DNA of 64,000 nt. Origin: an uncultured Mycoplasmatota bacterium (lineage in GTDB: Bacteria > Bacillota_I > Bacilli_A > RF39 > UBA660). Both the position numbers and the translations under genes were made by a program. Location of the stretch: assembly GCA_900547225.1 (NCBI GenBank), contig URFW01000005.1, positions 23,370 to 87,369 of the forward strand. Reading direction: 5' to 3'. Positions within the stretch are counted from its first letter, which is position 1, and the number at the start of each line of letters is the position of its first letter. Shown here piece after piece: positions 36,649 through 44,342 of this stretch. The notes under the pieces are model-generated. The model made no database searches. It worked only from the letters and a program-made list of their open reading frames with translations, and had not been told where the DNA came from.

Positions 36649-37551
36649 ATGACATTAGTAATTATGGCAGCCGGAATGGGTTCAAGATTTGGCGGCTTAA
36701 AACAAGTAGAACCAGTAGGACCAAATGGAGAATTTATTTTGGATTATTCAATTTATGATGCAATAAAAGCAGGATACAAAAAGGTAGTATTTATAATAAA
36801 GGAAGAAAATTATGAATTATTTAGAGATACGATAGGAAAGAGAATAGAATCTAAAATAGATGTATCTTATGCTTTCCAAAAAATAGAAGATGTACCAAAT
36901 AGCGTTGATATTCCAGCATCTAGGGTAAAACCTTGGGGAACATCGCATGCTATTTTATCTGCTAAAAAATATGTAAATGAACCATTTACCGTTATTAATG
37001 CAGATGATTTTTACGGATTTGATCCTTATAAAAAAATGAAGGAATTCTTTGATAATAATAAAGATCAAAACAAATATGCGATGATTGGTTATAAAACAAT
37101 TAATACAATGAGCTTAAATGGTTCTGTAAAACGTGGTGTATGTACTCAAAATGATGAAGGATACTTAACGAAATTAGTTGAATCATCAATAGAAAAAGTA
37201 GGTGATAAGATTATCGCAACACCACTTGAAGATGAAGATGCAAAATTCGAAATAAAAGAAGATACTTTAGTATCAATGAACTTCTTTGGATTTAACACAA
37301 GCATATTTGATTATCTAGAAGATGAAATGAAAGACTTTTTTGAAAAACATAAAAACGATTTAGAAAAATGTGAATTTTTAATACCAAATAGTGTATTTAA
37401 AAGAATTAATGAAAACAAAGTATCCGTTAAAGTACTTGATACTGATGAAAAATGGTATGGTGTAACTTATAAAGAAGATAAAAAGGATTTAGTTTCTGCA
37501 ATAAATAAAATGATTGAAGAAAAAAAATATCCTAAAAATTTATGGAACTAG
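36649..37551 (+). CDS. Nucleotidyltransferase (sugar-phosphate NTP transferase family)
   Basis: 300 residues, start after AAAGGAG. The Rossmann-like N-terminus has the signature AAGMGSRFGGLKQ (GxGxRxxG-x-x-K) and a metal-binding INADDFYGFDPY. This fits the GalU/RfbA/GlmU-type superfamily that couples sugar-1-phosphates to NTPs, but the sugar and nucleotide are not determined. It is probably a cytoplasmic enzyme for cell surface precursors. A terminator follows. Confidence 0.8.
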   Translation: MTLVIMAAGMGSRFGGLKQVEPVGPNGEFILDYSIYDAIKAGYKKVVFIIKEENYELFRDTIGKRIESKIDVSYAFQKIEDVPNSVDIPASRVKPWGTSHAILSAKKYVNEPFTVINADDFYGFDPYKKMKEFFDNNKDQNKYAMIGYKTINTMSLNGSVKRGVCTQNDEGYLTKLVESSIEKVGDKIIATPLEDEDAKFEIKEDTLVSMNFFGFNTSIFDYLEDEMKDFFEKHKNDLEKCEFLIPNSVFKRINENKVSVKVLDTDEKWYGVTYKEDKKDLVSAINKMIEEKKYPKNLWN

Positions 37552-37569
37552 AAAATCTAGTTCTTTTTT
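37545..37569 (+). terminator. Intrinsic terminator of the xseA to nucleotidyltransferase unit
   Basis: GAACTAGA (37546-37552 region) pairs with TCTAGTTC (37556-37563), then six T. Confidence 0.85.
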
Positions 37570-37613
37570 CCAATTATTTTCACTTATTATTAAAACTTTA
37601 TAAGACATAATAA

Positions 37614-37635
37614 TAATGTAATTCGAATTACATTA
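37614..37635 (+). promoter_or_regulatory. 22-bp perfect palindrome before spoIVB (operator candidate)
   Basis: TAATGTAATTC (37614-37624) is followed directly by its reverse complement GAATTACATTA (37625-37635). It lies one base before the ribosome binding site (AGGAG) of spoIVB. With no loop, it fits a dimeric DNA-binding protein better than an RNA hairpin. Confidence 0.6.
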
Positions 37636-37647
37636 AGGAGCATAAAA

Positions 37648-38637
37648 ATGTCTTTTAAAAAATTAAAAAGTTTTATAGCACTTTTTTTAGTTGCTACATT
37701 TATTATGCCACAATCTTTGCTCGCTTATTCTAAATACATAGTAGCAGGCGGGGAAAACATAGGTCTTTCCATTAATAATAAAGGAATAATAATTGCAGGT
37801 TTTTACAAAGCAGAAGATAAATATCCTGGATATGATGCTGGTTTAAATAAAGGTGATGTAATTAAAAGAGCAAATGATAAAGAAGTATCATCGATAGATG
37901 ATTTTATAGGTGCCATTAAAGAAAGTGATGGAAAAAGTTTAAAACTGGTTTATCAAAGAGGCAAACAAAACGAGACCACGACTTTAAATTTAACCAATGA
38001 AAATGGTACTTTAAAAACGGGATTATACGTTAAAGATATGATATCAGGTATTGGAACACTTACATACATAGATCCAGAAAGTAGAATATATGGCGCGTTA
38101 GGCCATGAGGTTTTAGAGCAAACAACCGGTACGATGATAAACGTACGTGATGGTAAAATATATAATTCAAACGTAACTTCTGTTGAGAAATCAGTAAGAG
38201 GTGAGCCCGGGGCTAAAAACGCAAATACTAATAGTAATGATGTCTTTGGTGATGTAAAGGAAAATAAAGTATCTGGTATATTCGGAAATTACACAAAAGA
38301 AATTAATAAAGACAACTTATACAAAGTAGCAGTTTACGAGGATATAAAACTAGGTGAAGCTAAAATAATTACGGTTATAGAAGGTACATTAAAGAAGGAA
38401 TATAGCATTAATATACTTAAAGTAAATAATGATAAAACAGATAATAAAAACATTCTTTTTGAGATAACTGATAGTAATTTAATTAATAAAACAGGCGGTA
38501 TTGTTCAAGGAATGAGTGGGTCGCCAATAATTCAGGGAAATAACATAATTGGTGCTGTAACAAACGTGGTAGTAAATAATCCGAAACGAGGTTATGGAAT
38601 ACTTATAACAACTATGCTTGAAGAAGGTGAAAATTAG
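37648..38637 (+). CDS. spoIVB: SpoIVB serine peptidase (S55), sporulation sigma-K checkpoint
   Basis: 329 residues, start after AAGGAG. N-terminal signal-like membrane segment (FIALFLVATFIMPQSLLAYS), PDZ domain (about 45-110), then the S55 peptidase domain. The triad is complete: His153 (YGALGHEV), Asp275 (FEITDSNL) and Ser290 (QGMSGSPII), with the Asp-Ser spacing of 15 as in B. subtilis. It is secreted from the forespore and cuts SpoIVFA to trigger pro-sigma-K processing. In B. subtilis spo0A follows; here it does not. The upstream palindrome and the lack of a clean sigma-A promoter fit regulation by a sporulation factor (inference). Confidence 0.92.
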   Translation: MSFKKLKSFIALFLVATFIMPQSLLAYSKYIVAGGENIGLSINNKGIIIAGFYKAEDKYPGYDAGLNKGDVIKRANDKEVSSIDDFIGAIKESDGKSLKLVYQRGKQNETTTLNLTNENGTLKTGLYVKDMISGIGTLTYIDPESRIYGALGHEVLEQTTGTMINVRDGKIYNSNVTSVEKSVRGEPGAKNANTNSNDVFGDVKENKVSGIFGNYTKEINKDNLYKVAVYEDIKLGEAKIITVIEGTLKKEYSINILKVNNDKTDNKNILFEITDSNLINKTGGIVQGMSGSPIIQGNNIIGAVTNVVVNNPKRGYGILITTMLEEGEN

Positions 38638-38657
38638 GAGCTTTTGTTCCTTTTTTT
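38636..38657 (+). terminator. Intrinsic terminator of spoIVB
   Basis: AGGAGC pairs with GTTCCT with one G-U pair around TTTT; seven T follow. Confidence 0.7.
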
Positions 38658-38697
38658 CTAATATTATGTTATTATGAATAACCAGAAGTTATTACTT

Positions 38698-38997
38698 ATG
38701 AAAAAAATTATTTAAGAAGTTTTTTTAGAAAGTTTAAATTACTTTGACACAAAATTTTTGGATTATACTTTTGAAGATGTTCTAGTAAACATCTCACTTT
38801 GTGATGATAAAAATGTAATTCTTGTTTTAGAAATGATTTGTTCAAAGTATTATGACTATCTGAAAAAAAGTAATGCTTTATTAAATTTAAAATACTTAAA
38901 AACACTTACTTTATCGGTAATAAGAATATACAAAATAGAAAATTCCAATATAAATTCAAAAGTAAAAGAAAGCCTTGTATCAAAACTTTCTAAATAG
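38698..38997 (+). pseudogene. Possible broken small gene after spoIVB
   Basis: From ATG 38698 the frame reads MKKII, then TAA at 38713-38715, and then stays open for 93 codons to TAG 38995-38997 in the same frame (EVFLESLNYFDTKFLDYTFE onwards). The part after the stop looks protein-like and helical but has no acceptable start or ribosome binding site; a TTG at 38758 is unsupported. A nonsense mutation is one explanation. It is not Spo0A. Its last eight bases overlap the convergent membrane protein gene. Confidence 0.4.
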
Positions 38998-39385
38998 ATT
39001 CTATTTCCGCAATATTAAGGTTATTTTGATTATAATTTTTAATTACTATATAAAGTCCAATTAACGCTGCAATTATAGATAATATTGCAGTTTTACTTTG
39101 CAGTAATAAATCATTTTCATCCGTTTCGTGATATTTATGTGATATTTTATATTGATTATACGTAATATATAAAAATAAAAGTGCTACTATAAATACCAAT
39201 ATAGTCTGCATCAAAGATATTTTTTGTGCTTCTTTATCATTATATAATCTATTACCATTTCTAAGTGATTCCCTTTTATCTACGGACAAAGTAAAAGAAA
39301 CTACAAGTGCTATAATAAAACCTGTAGTTGCAATTAATTGTAAATTAATATATCTAATTTTTTCCTCGTTTATATCTATATTCAT
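38990..39385 (-). CDS. Unknown three-pass membrane protein
   Basis: 131 residues with about three membrane helices (LQLIATTGFIIALVVSFTLS, MQTILVFIVALLFLYITYNQ, KTAILSIIAALIGLYIVIKN) and charged loops. Not recognised. The ATG at 39383-39385 lacks a ribosome binding site; TATAAT lies five bases upstream, and the terminator of the gene before it is close by, so the message may be leaderless. Convergent with the broken ORF after spoIVB. Confidence 0.65.
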   Translation of the reverse strand: MNIDINEEKIRYINLQLIATTGFIIALVVSFTLSVDKRESLRNGNRLYNDKEAQKISLMQTILVFIVALLFLYITYNQYKISHKYHETDENDLLLQSKTAILSIIAALIGLYIVIKNYNQNNLNIAEIESI

Positions 39386-39399
39386 ATTAAATTATATTA

Positions 39400-39436
39400 A
39401 ATAAAAAAATAAAAAGAATGCATTTGTTTGCATTCT
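39400..39436 (-). terminator. Intrinsic terminator of the 44-residue membrane protein gene
   Basis: On the minus strand AGAATGCA pairs with TGCATTCT (39415-39436), followed by a T-rich run to 39400. Confidence 0.75.
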
Positions 39437-39569
39437 ACCTTGAAAATAGGGGAGATAATATCGCTGCAAAAGCAGAGCCTACCATTGCTATTAGCGCAAC
39501 CCATACAAAGAACTTGCTCCAGTTTATTTTAAATTTTTTTCTTTTTTTAGTATCCTTATTCTTAGACAT
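39435..39569 (-). CDS. Small single-pass membrane protein (Prli42/DUF4044-like)
   Basis: 44 residues: a very basic N-terminus (MSKNKDTKKRKKFKINWSK) and one membrane helix (FFVWVALIAMVGSAFAAILS). GAGGTGA lies seven bases before the ATG, and a strong terminator overlaps the stop codon, so this short gene is well supported. The basic head plus a helix with V-x-x-A-M-V-G resembles the Prli42/DUF4044 mini-proteins of Bacilli, which anchor the stressosome in Listeria. Homology is by appearance only. It is divergent from spoIIM. Confidence 0.7.
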   Translation of the reverse strand: MSKNKDTKKRKKFKINWSKFFVWVALIAMVGSAFAAILSPLFSR

Positions 39570-39671
39570 TTATCTATTCACCTCATACTAATTATAATAT
39601 AAAATGTAGAAAAATAAAAGTAATAAAACTCTATTTAGATAATATAGTTAATTAGACAGGAGAAGAAAGAC

Positions 39672-40304
39672 ATGAAAAAGATAATTAACTATTTATTTGC
39701 AGCAATAAAAAAAGAAAGAATACTATTAACTTTTATAATTATAATTTTTATTTTAGGCCTTGTTTTTGGATCTTTATTTATTAACTTTGTAAGTAACGAT
39801 GATAAAACAATGCTAATAAATCAGGTTACTTCATACTTTAATAACATAAGTAAATTAAGTGATAGTGTATTTGGTATAAAAGCCATGTTACCTGAAATAG
39901 TAAATAATTCATTACAATTGCTTTTAATATTTGTGTTAGGAATTTCGATGATTGGATTATTTGCGGTTATTATAATCATATTTTTTAAAGGCTTTACTAT
40001 TGGAGTAACACTTGGCACTATTTTGTTAAAATACAAATTAAAAGGTGTTTTGGCAAGCGTTTTATATGTTGCACCTTGTCTTGTTATTAACACTCTAATA
40101 TACATATTCATGTCATTTTTTGCTCTTAATGCCGCAATAAAATTTTTAAAGGCACTGTTTAAAAAAGATAGTTTAAATTTTAAAAGTTTTCTGGGTAAAT
40201 ACCTATTAGCTTTTTTAACTTCATTAATTTTAATTAGCATAAACACTCTGATTGATTCATATTTAACTCCATTTTTGCTTAAATTATTTACGTTTATGAC
40301 ATAA
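39672..40304 (+). CDS. spoIIM: Stage II sporulation protein M (SpoIIM)
   Basis: 210 residues with about five membrane helices, DUF95/SpoIIM family. The helix pattern and LGISMIGLFAVIIIIFFKGFTIGVTLG region fit SpoIIM, part of the DMP complex with SpoIID and SpoIIP that thins septal peptidoglycan during engulfment. Start follows AGGAGAAG. In B. subtilis spoIIM is close to xerD; xerD is about 5.4 kb downstream here on the other strand. Confidence 0.88.
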   Translation: MKKIINYLFAAIKKERILLTFIIIIFILGLVFGSLFINFVSNDDKTMLINQVTSYFNNISKLSDSVFGIKAMLPEIVNNSLQLLLIFVLGISMIGLFAVIIIIFFKGFTIGVTLGTILLKYKLKGVLASVLYVAPCLVINTLIYIFMSFFALNAAIKFLKALFKKDSLNFKSFLGKYLLAFLTSLILISINTLIDSYLTPFLLKLFTFMT

Positions 40305-40327
40305 CGCCGTTTATGGTGTTATTTTTG
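40301..40327 (+). terminator. Intrinsic terminator of spoIIM
   Basis: ATAACGCC (40301-40308) pairs with GGTGTTAT (40315-40322) with one G-U pair, then T residues. Confidence 0.75.
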
Positions 40328-40345
40328 TTTATGTATGTAGATTTA

Positions 40346-40373
40346 TTGACAAAATTGTAAAAAAGTGTAAAAT
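40346..40373 (+). promoter_or_regulatory. Sigma-A-type promoter of the HTH gene
   Basis: TTGACA at 40346-40351, 16-base spacer, TAAAAT at 40368-40373. Confidence 0.65.
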
Positions 40374-40408
40374 TATAAGTATAGTAATAGAGTAGAGGAG
40401 AGATAATT

Positions 40409-41176
40409 ATGGATAAACTTAACGAAATTTTACAAGAAGTAGGAATTTCAAAAGTTAAATTAGCAAAATATTTAGGAGTTTCTAGGCAAATGATTTACAA
40501 TTATTTGGAAATGAATGATATTTCTAGATGGCCTAAAGACAAAAAAATGAAATTATTTAATTTGCTTGATATTAAGGAAGCATCTGAAATAAATAATATA
40601 AAAGTTGACGCTGAATTTATTAATAAAGTGGATATGGTTTTAAATGGTGAACCTTCAAACATGAATTCAGCAAATACGGAAACGATCGAGTTTAAAGATT
40701 TAAAACCCCGCGAACAAGAATTGCTTAATGATATTATATTTATAATTAAAGAACGTTTTATAGAAAATTCTTCTGAAGCATATATTACTTATAAATACTT
40801 ATTAAATTTTATTCAAGGGCTAGAAAACGTAAAAGAACTAAAGTATATGATGGGTTATATTGTTAAATTATTAGGTTTTGTTGATCCTAATGAGTACGCA
40901 TTTAATGAGGAAGAACAATTTATTTTTGAAAGTATTATGCATTCTGCTATGGTATTATACCGTAATGGTGGTGCATCTAAAACAAAACTTGCTGAACAAC
41001 ATAAGAAATTTGTAATGGAGATAGAACATAAAAACGAAGAAAAATTAAGCCGTACGCAAGAGATTAACACCGCTAAAATACAAGCGTTACAAGAGCTTGG
41101 TTATACGGAAATCAATCAGGATAATGCATCGGAAGTACTTGCTAAGATAGCTGAAATACAGTCTCGTGATGTCTAA
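40409..41176 (+). CDS. HTH-domain protein, probable DNA-binding regulator
   Basis: 255 residues, start after GAGGAGAG. The N-terminal 60 residues hold a Cro/XRE-like helix-turn-helix (VGISKVKLAKYLGVSRQMIY). The rest is helical without a recognised ligand domain; the C-terminus is a charged coiled coil (QHKKFVMEIEHKNEEKLSR) followed by IQALQELGYTEINQDNASEV. Its targets are unknown. A strong promoter lies right after its stop codon. Confidence 0.7.
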   Translation: MDKLNEILQEVGISKVKLAKYLGVSRQMIYNYLEMNDISRWPKDKKMKLFNLLDIKEASEINNIKVDAEFINKVDMVLNGEPSNMNSANTETIEFKDLKPREQELLNDIIFIIKERFIENSSEAYITYKYLLNFIQGLENVKELKYMMGYIVKLLGFVDPNEYAFNEEEQFIFESIMHSAMVLYRNGGASKTKLAEQHKKFVMEIEHKNEEKLSRTQEINTAKIQALQELGYTEINQDNASEVLAKIAEIQSRDV

Positions 41177-41177
41177 T

Positions 41178-41205
41178 TTGACTTCTCTTTGCTAGTTCGT
41201 ATAAT
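41178..41205 (+). promoter_or_regulatory. Promoter of the candidate small RNA
   Basis: TTGACT at 41178-41183, 16-base spacer, TATAAT at 41200-41205, two bases after the stop codon of the HTH gene. Confidence 0.5.
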
Positions 41206-41211
41206 ACATAT

Positions 41212-41277
41212 TATGTTAACATTTTATTTTTAAAACATTAGATAGTTAGTTTAATAAAAACTACACTATCTTTTTTT
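41212..41277 (+). ncRNA. Candidate small RNA of about 65 bases
   Basis: It would start about seven bases after TATAAT and end at an intrinsic terminator (41240-41277). No sizeable open frame lies between. The terminator may instead serve only the HTH gene. Confidence 0.4.
41240..41277 (+). terminator. Intrinsic terminator after the HTH gene
   Basis: AGATAGT-TAGTTT pairs with AAACTA-C-ACTATCT (one bulged C), then seven T. Confidence 0.75.
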
Positions 41278-41638
41278 AATATATACTAACCTATTTGTTA
41301 ATACAAATAATAATACTAATATAATAAGTATAAATTGCAATAAGTTAATAAACATTATTTATTAGTTACATATGTATCATATTTATAATTAATAATATAT
41401 AACTTATAAATATGTTATATTAGCCTATTTATCATATTAATGAAAAAATATAATGCTTCCTAGAATAAATCGAGGTTGATAATCACCCATTAAAACATTC
41501 AAAATGAGCTTAGATGCATTACTAATAATTAGTAATATATACTAAAACATAAAAAAATAAGCATGTATGTCATACCTTTATTAAACTATACTACCTACCC
41601 GATTAATGATAGTGGTGTAGTGGGGACATATAGTTTAA
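41278..41638. other. AT-rich non-coding region with repeats
   Basis: No convincing gene on either strand. It holds a 13-base direct repeat TAATATATACTAA (41277-41289 and 41533-41545), a 19-base palindrome ATTACTAATAATTAGTAAT (41518-41536), and a longer hairpin at 41580-41640 (ATTAAACTATA/TATAGTTTAAT outer stem, CTAC/GTAG and ACC/GGT inner stems). The last hairpin has no T run, so it is not a simple terminator of the minus-strand gene ending at 41639. Confidence 0.5.
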
Positions 41639-42217
41639 TTATTGATTGTAAAAATATCTATATATTTCACCCCAATTATTAACCGTAACTATATTACTAG
41701 ATGAAGATGAGCGTACTGGTCCATCTTTAAAATAAATAGCTGTACAAGCATTTTTTACATATTCACAAACATCTAAATTATCATCTATCATATAATCGAT
41801 TTTATATTCTAATATTTTATCTAGTTTTTCACTTGATTTATATATTATTTTTTCAAACATATTATATAAATCATACCTTTTTAATAGTGAGTTTGTTAAA
41901 TCTACTTGTTTTTGACTAAAGAATCCTCTAGCTGTTATAACATATAGTTTGTATCCCCTACTCTTTAAATAACTAAGTACGTAGTTTGCGCCCGGCATAA
42001 TTCCGGATCTTTCTTCAATATCATATACGTTTTTAGCGTAGAAGCTTTCTTCAAAATCCTTATCCCAATTATATCTATCTTGAAATCTAACGTTTCTATT
42101 ATCTATTTTGTTATTTAGTCCGTATTTATTAACGTCTTCTATTTCCGATGCCACCCTAAAATATCTTTCGGTATCAAATATTACTCCGTCTAAATCAATT
42201 GCTATTGTTTTACTCAT
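41639..42217 (-). CDS. HAD-family hydrolase, 5' nucleotidase-like
   Basis: 192 residues. HAD motif I IDLDGVIFDT (Asp8, Asp10), motif II region VITARGFFS, a Lys near YKSSEKLDKI (motif III), and motif IV YMIDDNLDVCEY. The cap is small, as in deoxyribonucleotidases of the NT5C type, but the substrate is uncertain. It overlaps the ATPase gene by eight bases, so it is the third gene of a compact unit (DUF5662, ATPase, HAD). Confidence 0.75.
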   Translation of the reverse strand: MSKTIAIDLDGVIFDTERYFRVASEIEDVNKYGLNNKIDNRNVRFQDRYNWDKDFEESFYAKNVYDIEERSGIMPGANYVLSYLKSRGYKLYVITARGFFSQKQVDLTNSLLKRYDLYNMFEKIIYKSSEKLDKILEYKIDYMIDDNLDVCEYVKNACTAIYFKDGPVRSSSSSNIVTVNNWGEIYRYFYNQ

Positions 42218-42959
42218 TATTATACAACCTTTCTTGCATGCTATCTGGATCTTCTAAAAACATCTTATATGTTTTATATATATCGGTATCCTTATAGTTT
42301 ATTTTGTTAAAATCATCATCTAAATTAAATATTTCTGCATTTTTATATGAAAGAAGTATCGGAGAATGAGTAGAGATTATGAACTGACTACCTTCTTTTA
42401 CTAAGTCATTTATTAAACATAAAAGTGTCATTTGTCTAAGTGGTGAAAGAGCAGCCTCTGGCTCATCTAATATATATAAGCCATTGGGCTCAAACCTATT
42501 TTTTACCAATTTGATAAAGGATTCACCGTGAGAATATTTAAGCAAGTTACCTCCATAAGCATTATATAATCCAATAAACTTATCTTCTTGTACTAACCTT
42601 TGTACCTCTGCTGCTACATTATAAAAACTTTCCGCTCTTAAAAAATATTTTGTTTTAGGTAAATTACCACTAGAATAAACGGTTAAATAATCAGATAAAT
42701 TAGAATGAGAATCAGTTGTTTTAAATACAATGTTTTGACTTCCACCTTCTGGATTTAGTCTAAGCCTTATAGCTAGAGCTTCTATAAAAGTTGACTTGCC
42801 TGCTCCATTTTCTCCTATTAAAAAAGTAACTGGCTTTGAAAATGTTAATTTATCCAAGCTTTCTATTGAAGAAATATTAAAAGGATAAATATTTTTATTT
42901 TTAACATCATCTTTTTCGTATTTTACGCCATCTATAAATAAATTACTAAATAAAGCCAT
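42210..42959 (-). CDS. ABC-like AAA ATPase (COG3910-type predicted ATPase)
   Basis: 249 residues, start after TAGGAGAG. Walker A GENGAGKST at residues 49-57, ABC-like signature YSHGES, Walker B LYILDEPEAALSP and the H-loop ISTHSPIL. It has no membrane or coiled-coil arms, so it resembles stand-alone SMC/OLD-like predicted ATPases rather than transport proteins. It begins three bases after the DUF5662 stop codon and overlaps the HAD gene. Function unknown. Confidence 0.85.
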   Translation of the reverse strand: MALFSNLFIDGVKYEKDDVKNKNIYPFNISSIESLDKLTFSKPVTFLIGENGAGKSTFIEALAIRLRLNPEGGSQNIVFKTTDSHSNLSDYLTVYSSGNLPKTKYFLRAESFYNVAAEVQRLVQEDKFIGLYNAYGGNLLKYSHGESFIKLVKNRFEPNGLYILDEPEAALSPLRQMTLLCLINDLVKEGSQFIISTHSPILLSYKNAEIFNLDDDFNKINYKDTDIYKTYKMFLEDPDSMQERLYNNE

Positions 42960-42962
42960 GTT

Positions 42963-43505
42963 CTACTCTCCTACGTACTTTTTATACATATATTTTAAAT
43001 ATTTTTTATTTAAAACTCCATCTATACCAATATCTATCATATCACTATATACATTAATTAGCATATCTTTAATTTTAGGATTAATATAGTTTAAATCTTT
43101 TCTATTTAAAAAGTAATTTAATTGTGAATTTAAGTTCCATTTATCTTTTAAATACGTTTTAGATGCGGCAATATTATCACATATTAATTCTACTACATAT
43201 TTATACGGTATAACAGGCGTCTTTAAAGGGCTATTAAAATCATACCAGTACTCAAAATGATGTTTATTTCTTCCTTTATGGTGAAGCCATGCCTTAGAAT
43301 AACCATTTACTTTTTTACAAGTACTAATGGGGCTGAAATTACCATTATAATATTTAACCCCTTCTAAAAACTCAAGTAAACTATACTTAGATAAATCATG
43401 AACTAATCCTCTAAATGGTATTCCTGCTTTGACAGAATATTTAAACACTAAGAACCTATGTTTATTAACCGTATTTAAATGTCCAAAAAACTTTTTTAAC
43501 TTCAT
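42963..43505 (-). CDS. DUF5662 family protein
   Basis: 180 residues, start after GGTGGTAG. The text LVFKYSVKAGIPFRGLVHDLSKYS, EFLEGVKYY and AWLHHKGRNKHHFEYWYDF is typical of DUF5662, with several conserved histidines and HD pairs that could bind metal. The biochemical role is not known to me. First gene of the three-gene minus-strand unit; its promoter lies within the 3' end of the zinc transporter gene. Confidence 0.75.
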   Translation of the reverse strand: MKLKKFFGHLNTVNKHRFLVFKYSVKAGIPFRGLVHDLSKYSLLEFLEGVKYYNGNFSPISTCKKVNGYSKAWLHHKGRNKHHFEYWYDFNSPLKTPVIPYKYVVELICDNIAASKTYLKDKWNLNSQLNYFLNRKDLNYINPKIKDMLINVYSDMIDIGIDGVLNKKYLKYMYKKYVGE

Positions 43506-43521
43506 ACTACCACCATCAAAT

Positions 43522-43550
43522 ATTATAACATTTACTAGTCCATCAGTAAA
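43522..43550 (-). promoter_or_regulatory. Promoter of the DUF5662-ATPase-HAD unit
   Basis: On the minus strand TTTACT (43545-43550), 17-base spacer, TATAAT (43522-43527). The -35 box lies inside the upstream transporter gene. Confidence 0.55.
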
Positions 43551-44299
43551 TGACTTAATATCATTACCCCAAAGCCTATTAAAAAGTACTTTAAAACGCT
43601 TTTTAACGTGCTTTCTTTATATGCACCTGGAATTAATTCATAAACGGATATATGAATCATAATGCCCGCTATAACGGCGTATAATGCTGCCATTACGTGA
43701 TCATTTATTAAAGGGGCTAAAAATAAGTATGCTAATATACTTCCTAAAACCTCACTCATGCCGGATAATAAGGCATATAAAAAGGCTTTTAGTTTGTTAT
43801 TGGACGAGTGATATATTGGAACTGCAATAGATATTCCTTCTGGAATGTTATGAAGTGCTATTGCAATGGTTATGGTAAGACCTAACTTTAAATTATTGGT
43901 AGAAGTAATAAAGGTAGCAATTCCTTCCGGCACGTTATGTAACACAATAGCTACCATGCTTATTATTCCTATTTTATATAATCCTTTATTATCAGCATTT
44001 ACTTTATTATCAGGTAAGTATTTATCTATTAACATTGATATAATGATACCAAATGTCATAAAAATTAAACTCAATATAATTTTAGGAAACAAGTTATTAT
44101 TATCTAGTATCATTCTAAATGAATTAGGAAGTAAGTCAGTTAATGATACACACGTCATAACACCAGCTGCAAAAGAAAGACTAATCTCTACTATCTTACT
44201 ATTTTTTCTTTTATCAAAAAAGATAACTAACGCTCCTATAACGGTTGATATTCCCGCTAAAAAAGACAATATAAAAGCATATAAACATCTGTTTGGCAT
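43535..44299 (-). CDS. ZIP family metal transporter (ZupT-like)
   Basis: 254 residues, about eight membrane helices, start after AAAAGGAGG. The two metal-binding helices carry the ZIP motifs VAIVLHNVPEGIATF and IAIALHNIPEGISIA. It likely imports zinc or other divalent metals across the cell membrane. No metal-responsive operator was recognised upstream. Confidence 0.9.
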   Translation of the reverse strand: MPNRCLYAFILSFLAGISTVIGALVIFFDKRKNSKIVEISLSFAAGVMTCVSLTDLLPNSFRMILDNNNLFPKIILSLIFMTFGIIISMLIDKYLPDNKVNADNKGLYKIGIISMVAIVLHNVPEGIATFITSTNNLKLGLTITIAIALHNIPEGISIAVPIYHSSNNKLKAFLYALLSGMSEVLGSILAYLFLAPLINDHVMAALYAVIAGIMIHISVYELIPGAYKESTLKSVLKYFLIGFGVMILSHLLMD

Positions 44300-44342
44300 A
44301 ATTATACCTCCTTTTAATTTATATGCTTAAAATGGCTTTAAA

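Noticed and set aside
38758..38997. Intact small gene starting at TTG 38758
   Set aside because: No ribosome binding site lies before it, and the open frame continues upstream of the TTG to the stop at 38713, so a broken longer gene is more likely.
41580..41640. Hairpin as terminator of the HAD gene
   Set aside because: On the minus strand the stem is followed by AAAGG and not by T residues.
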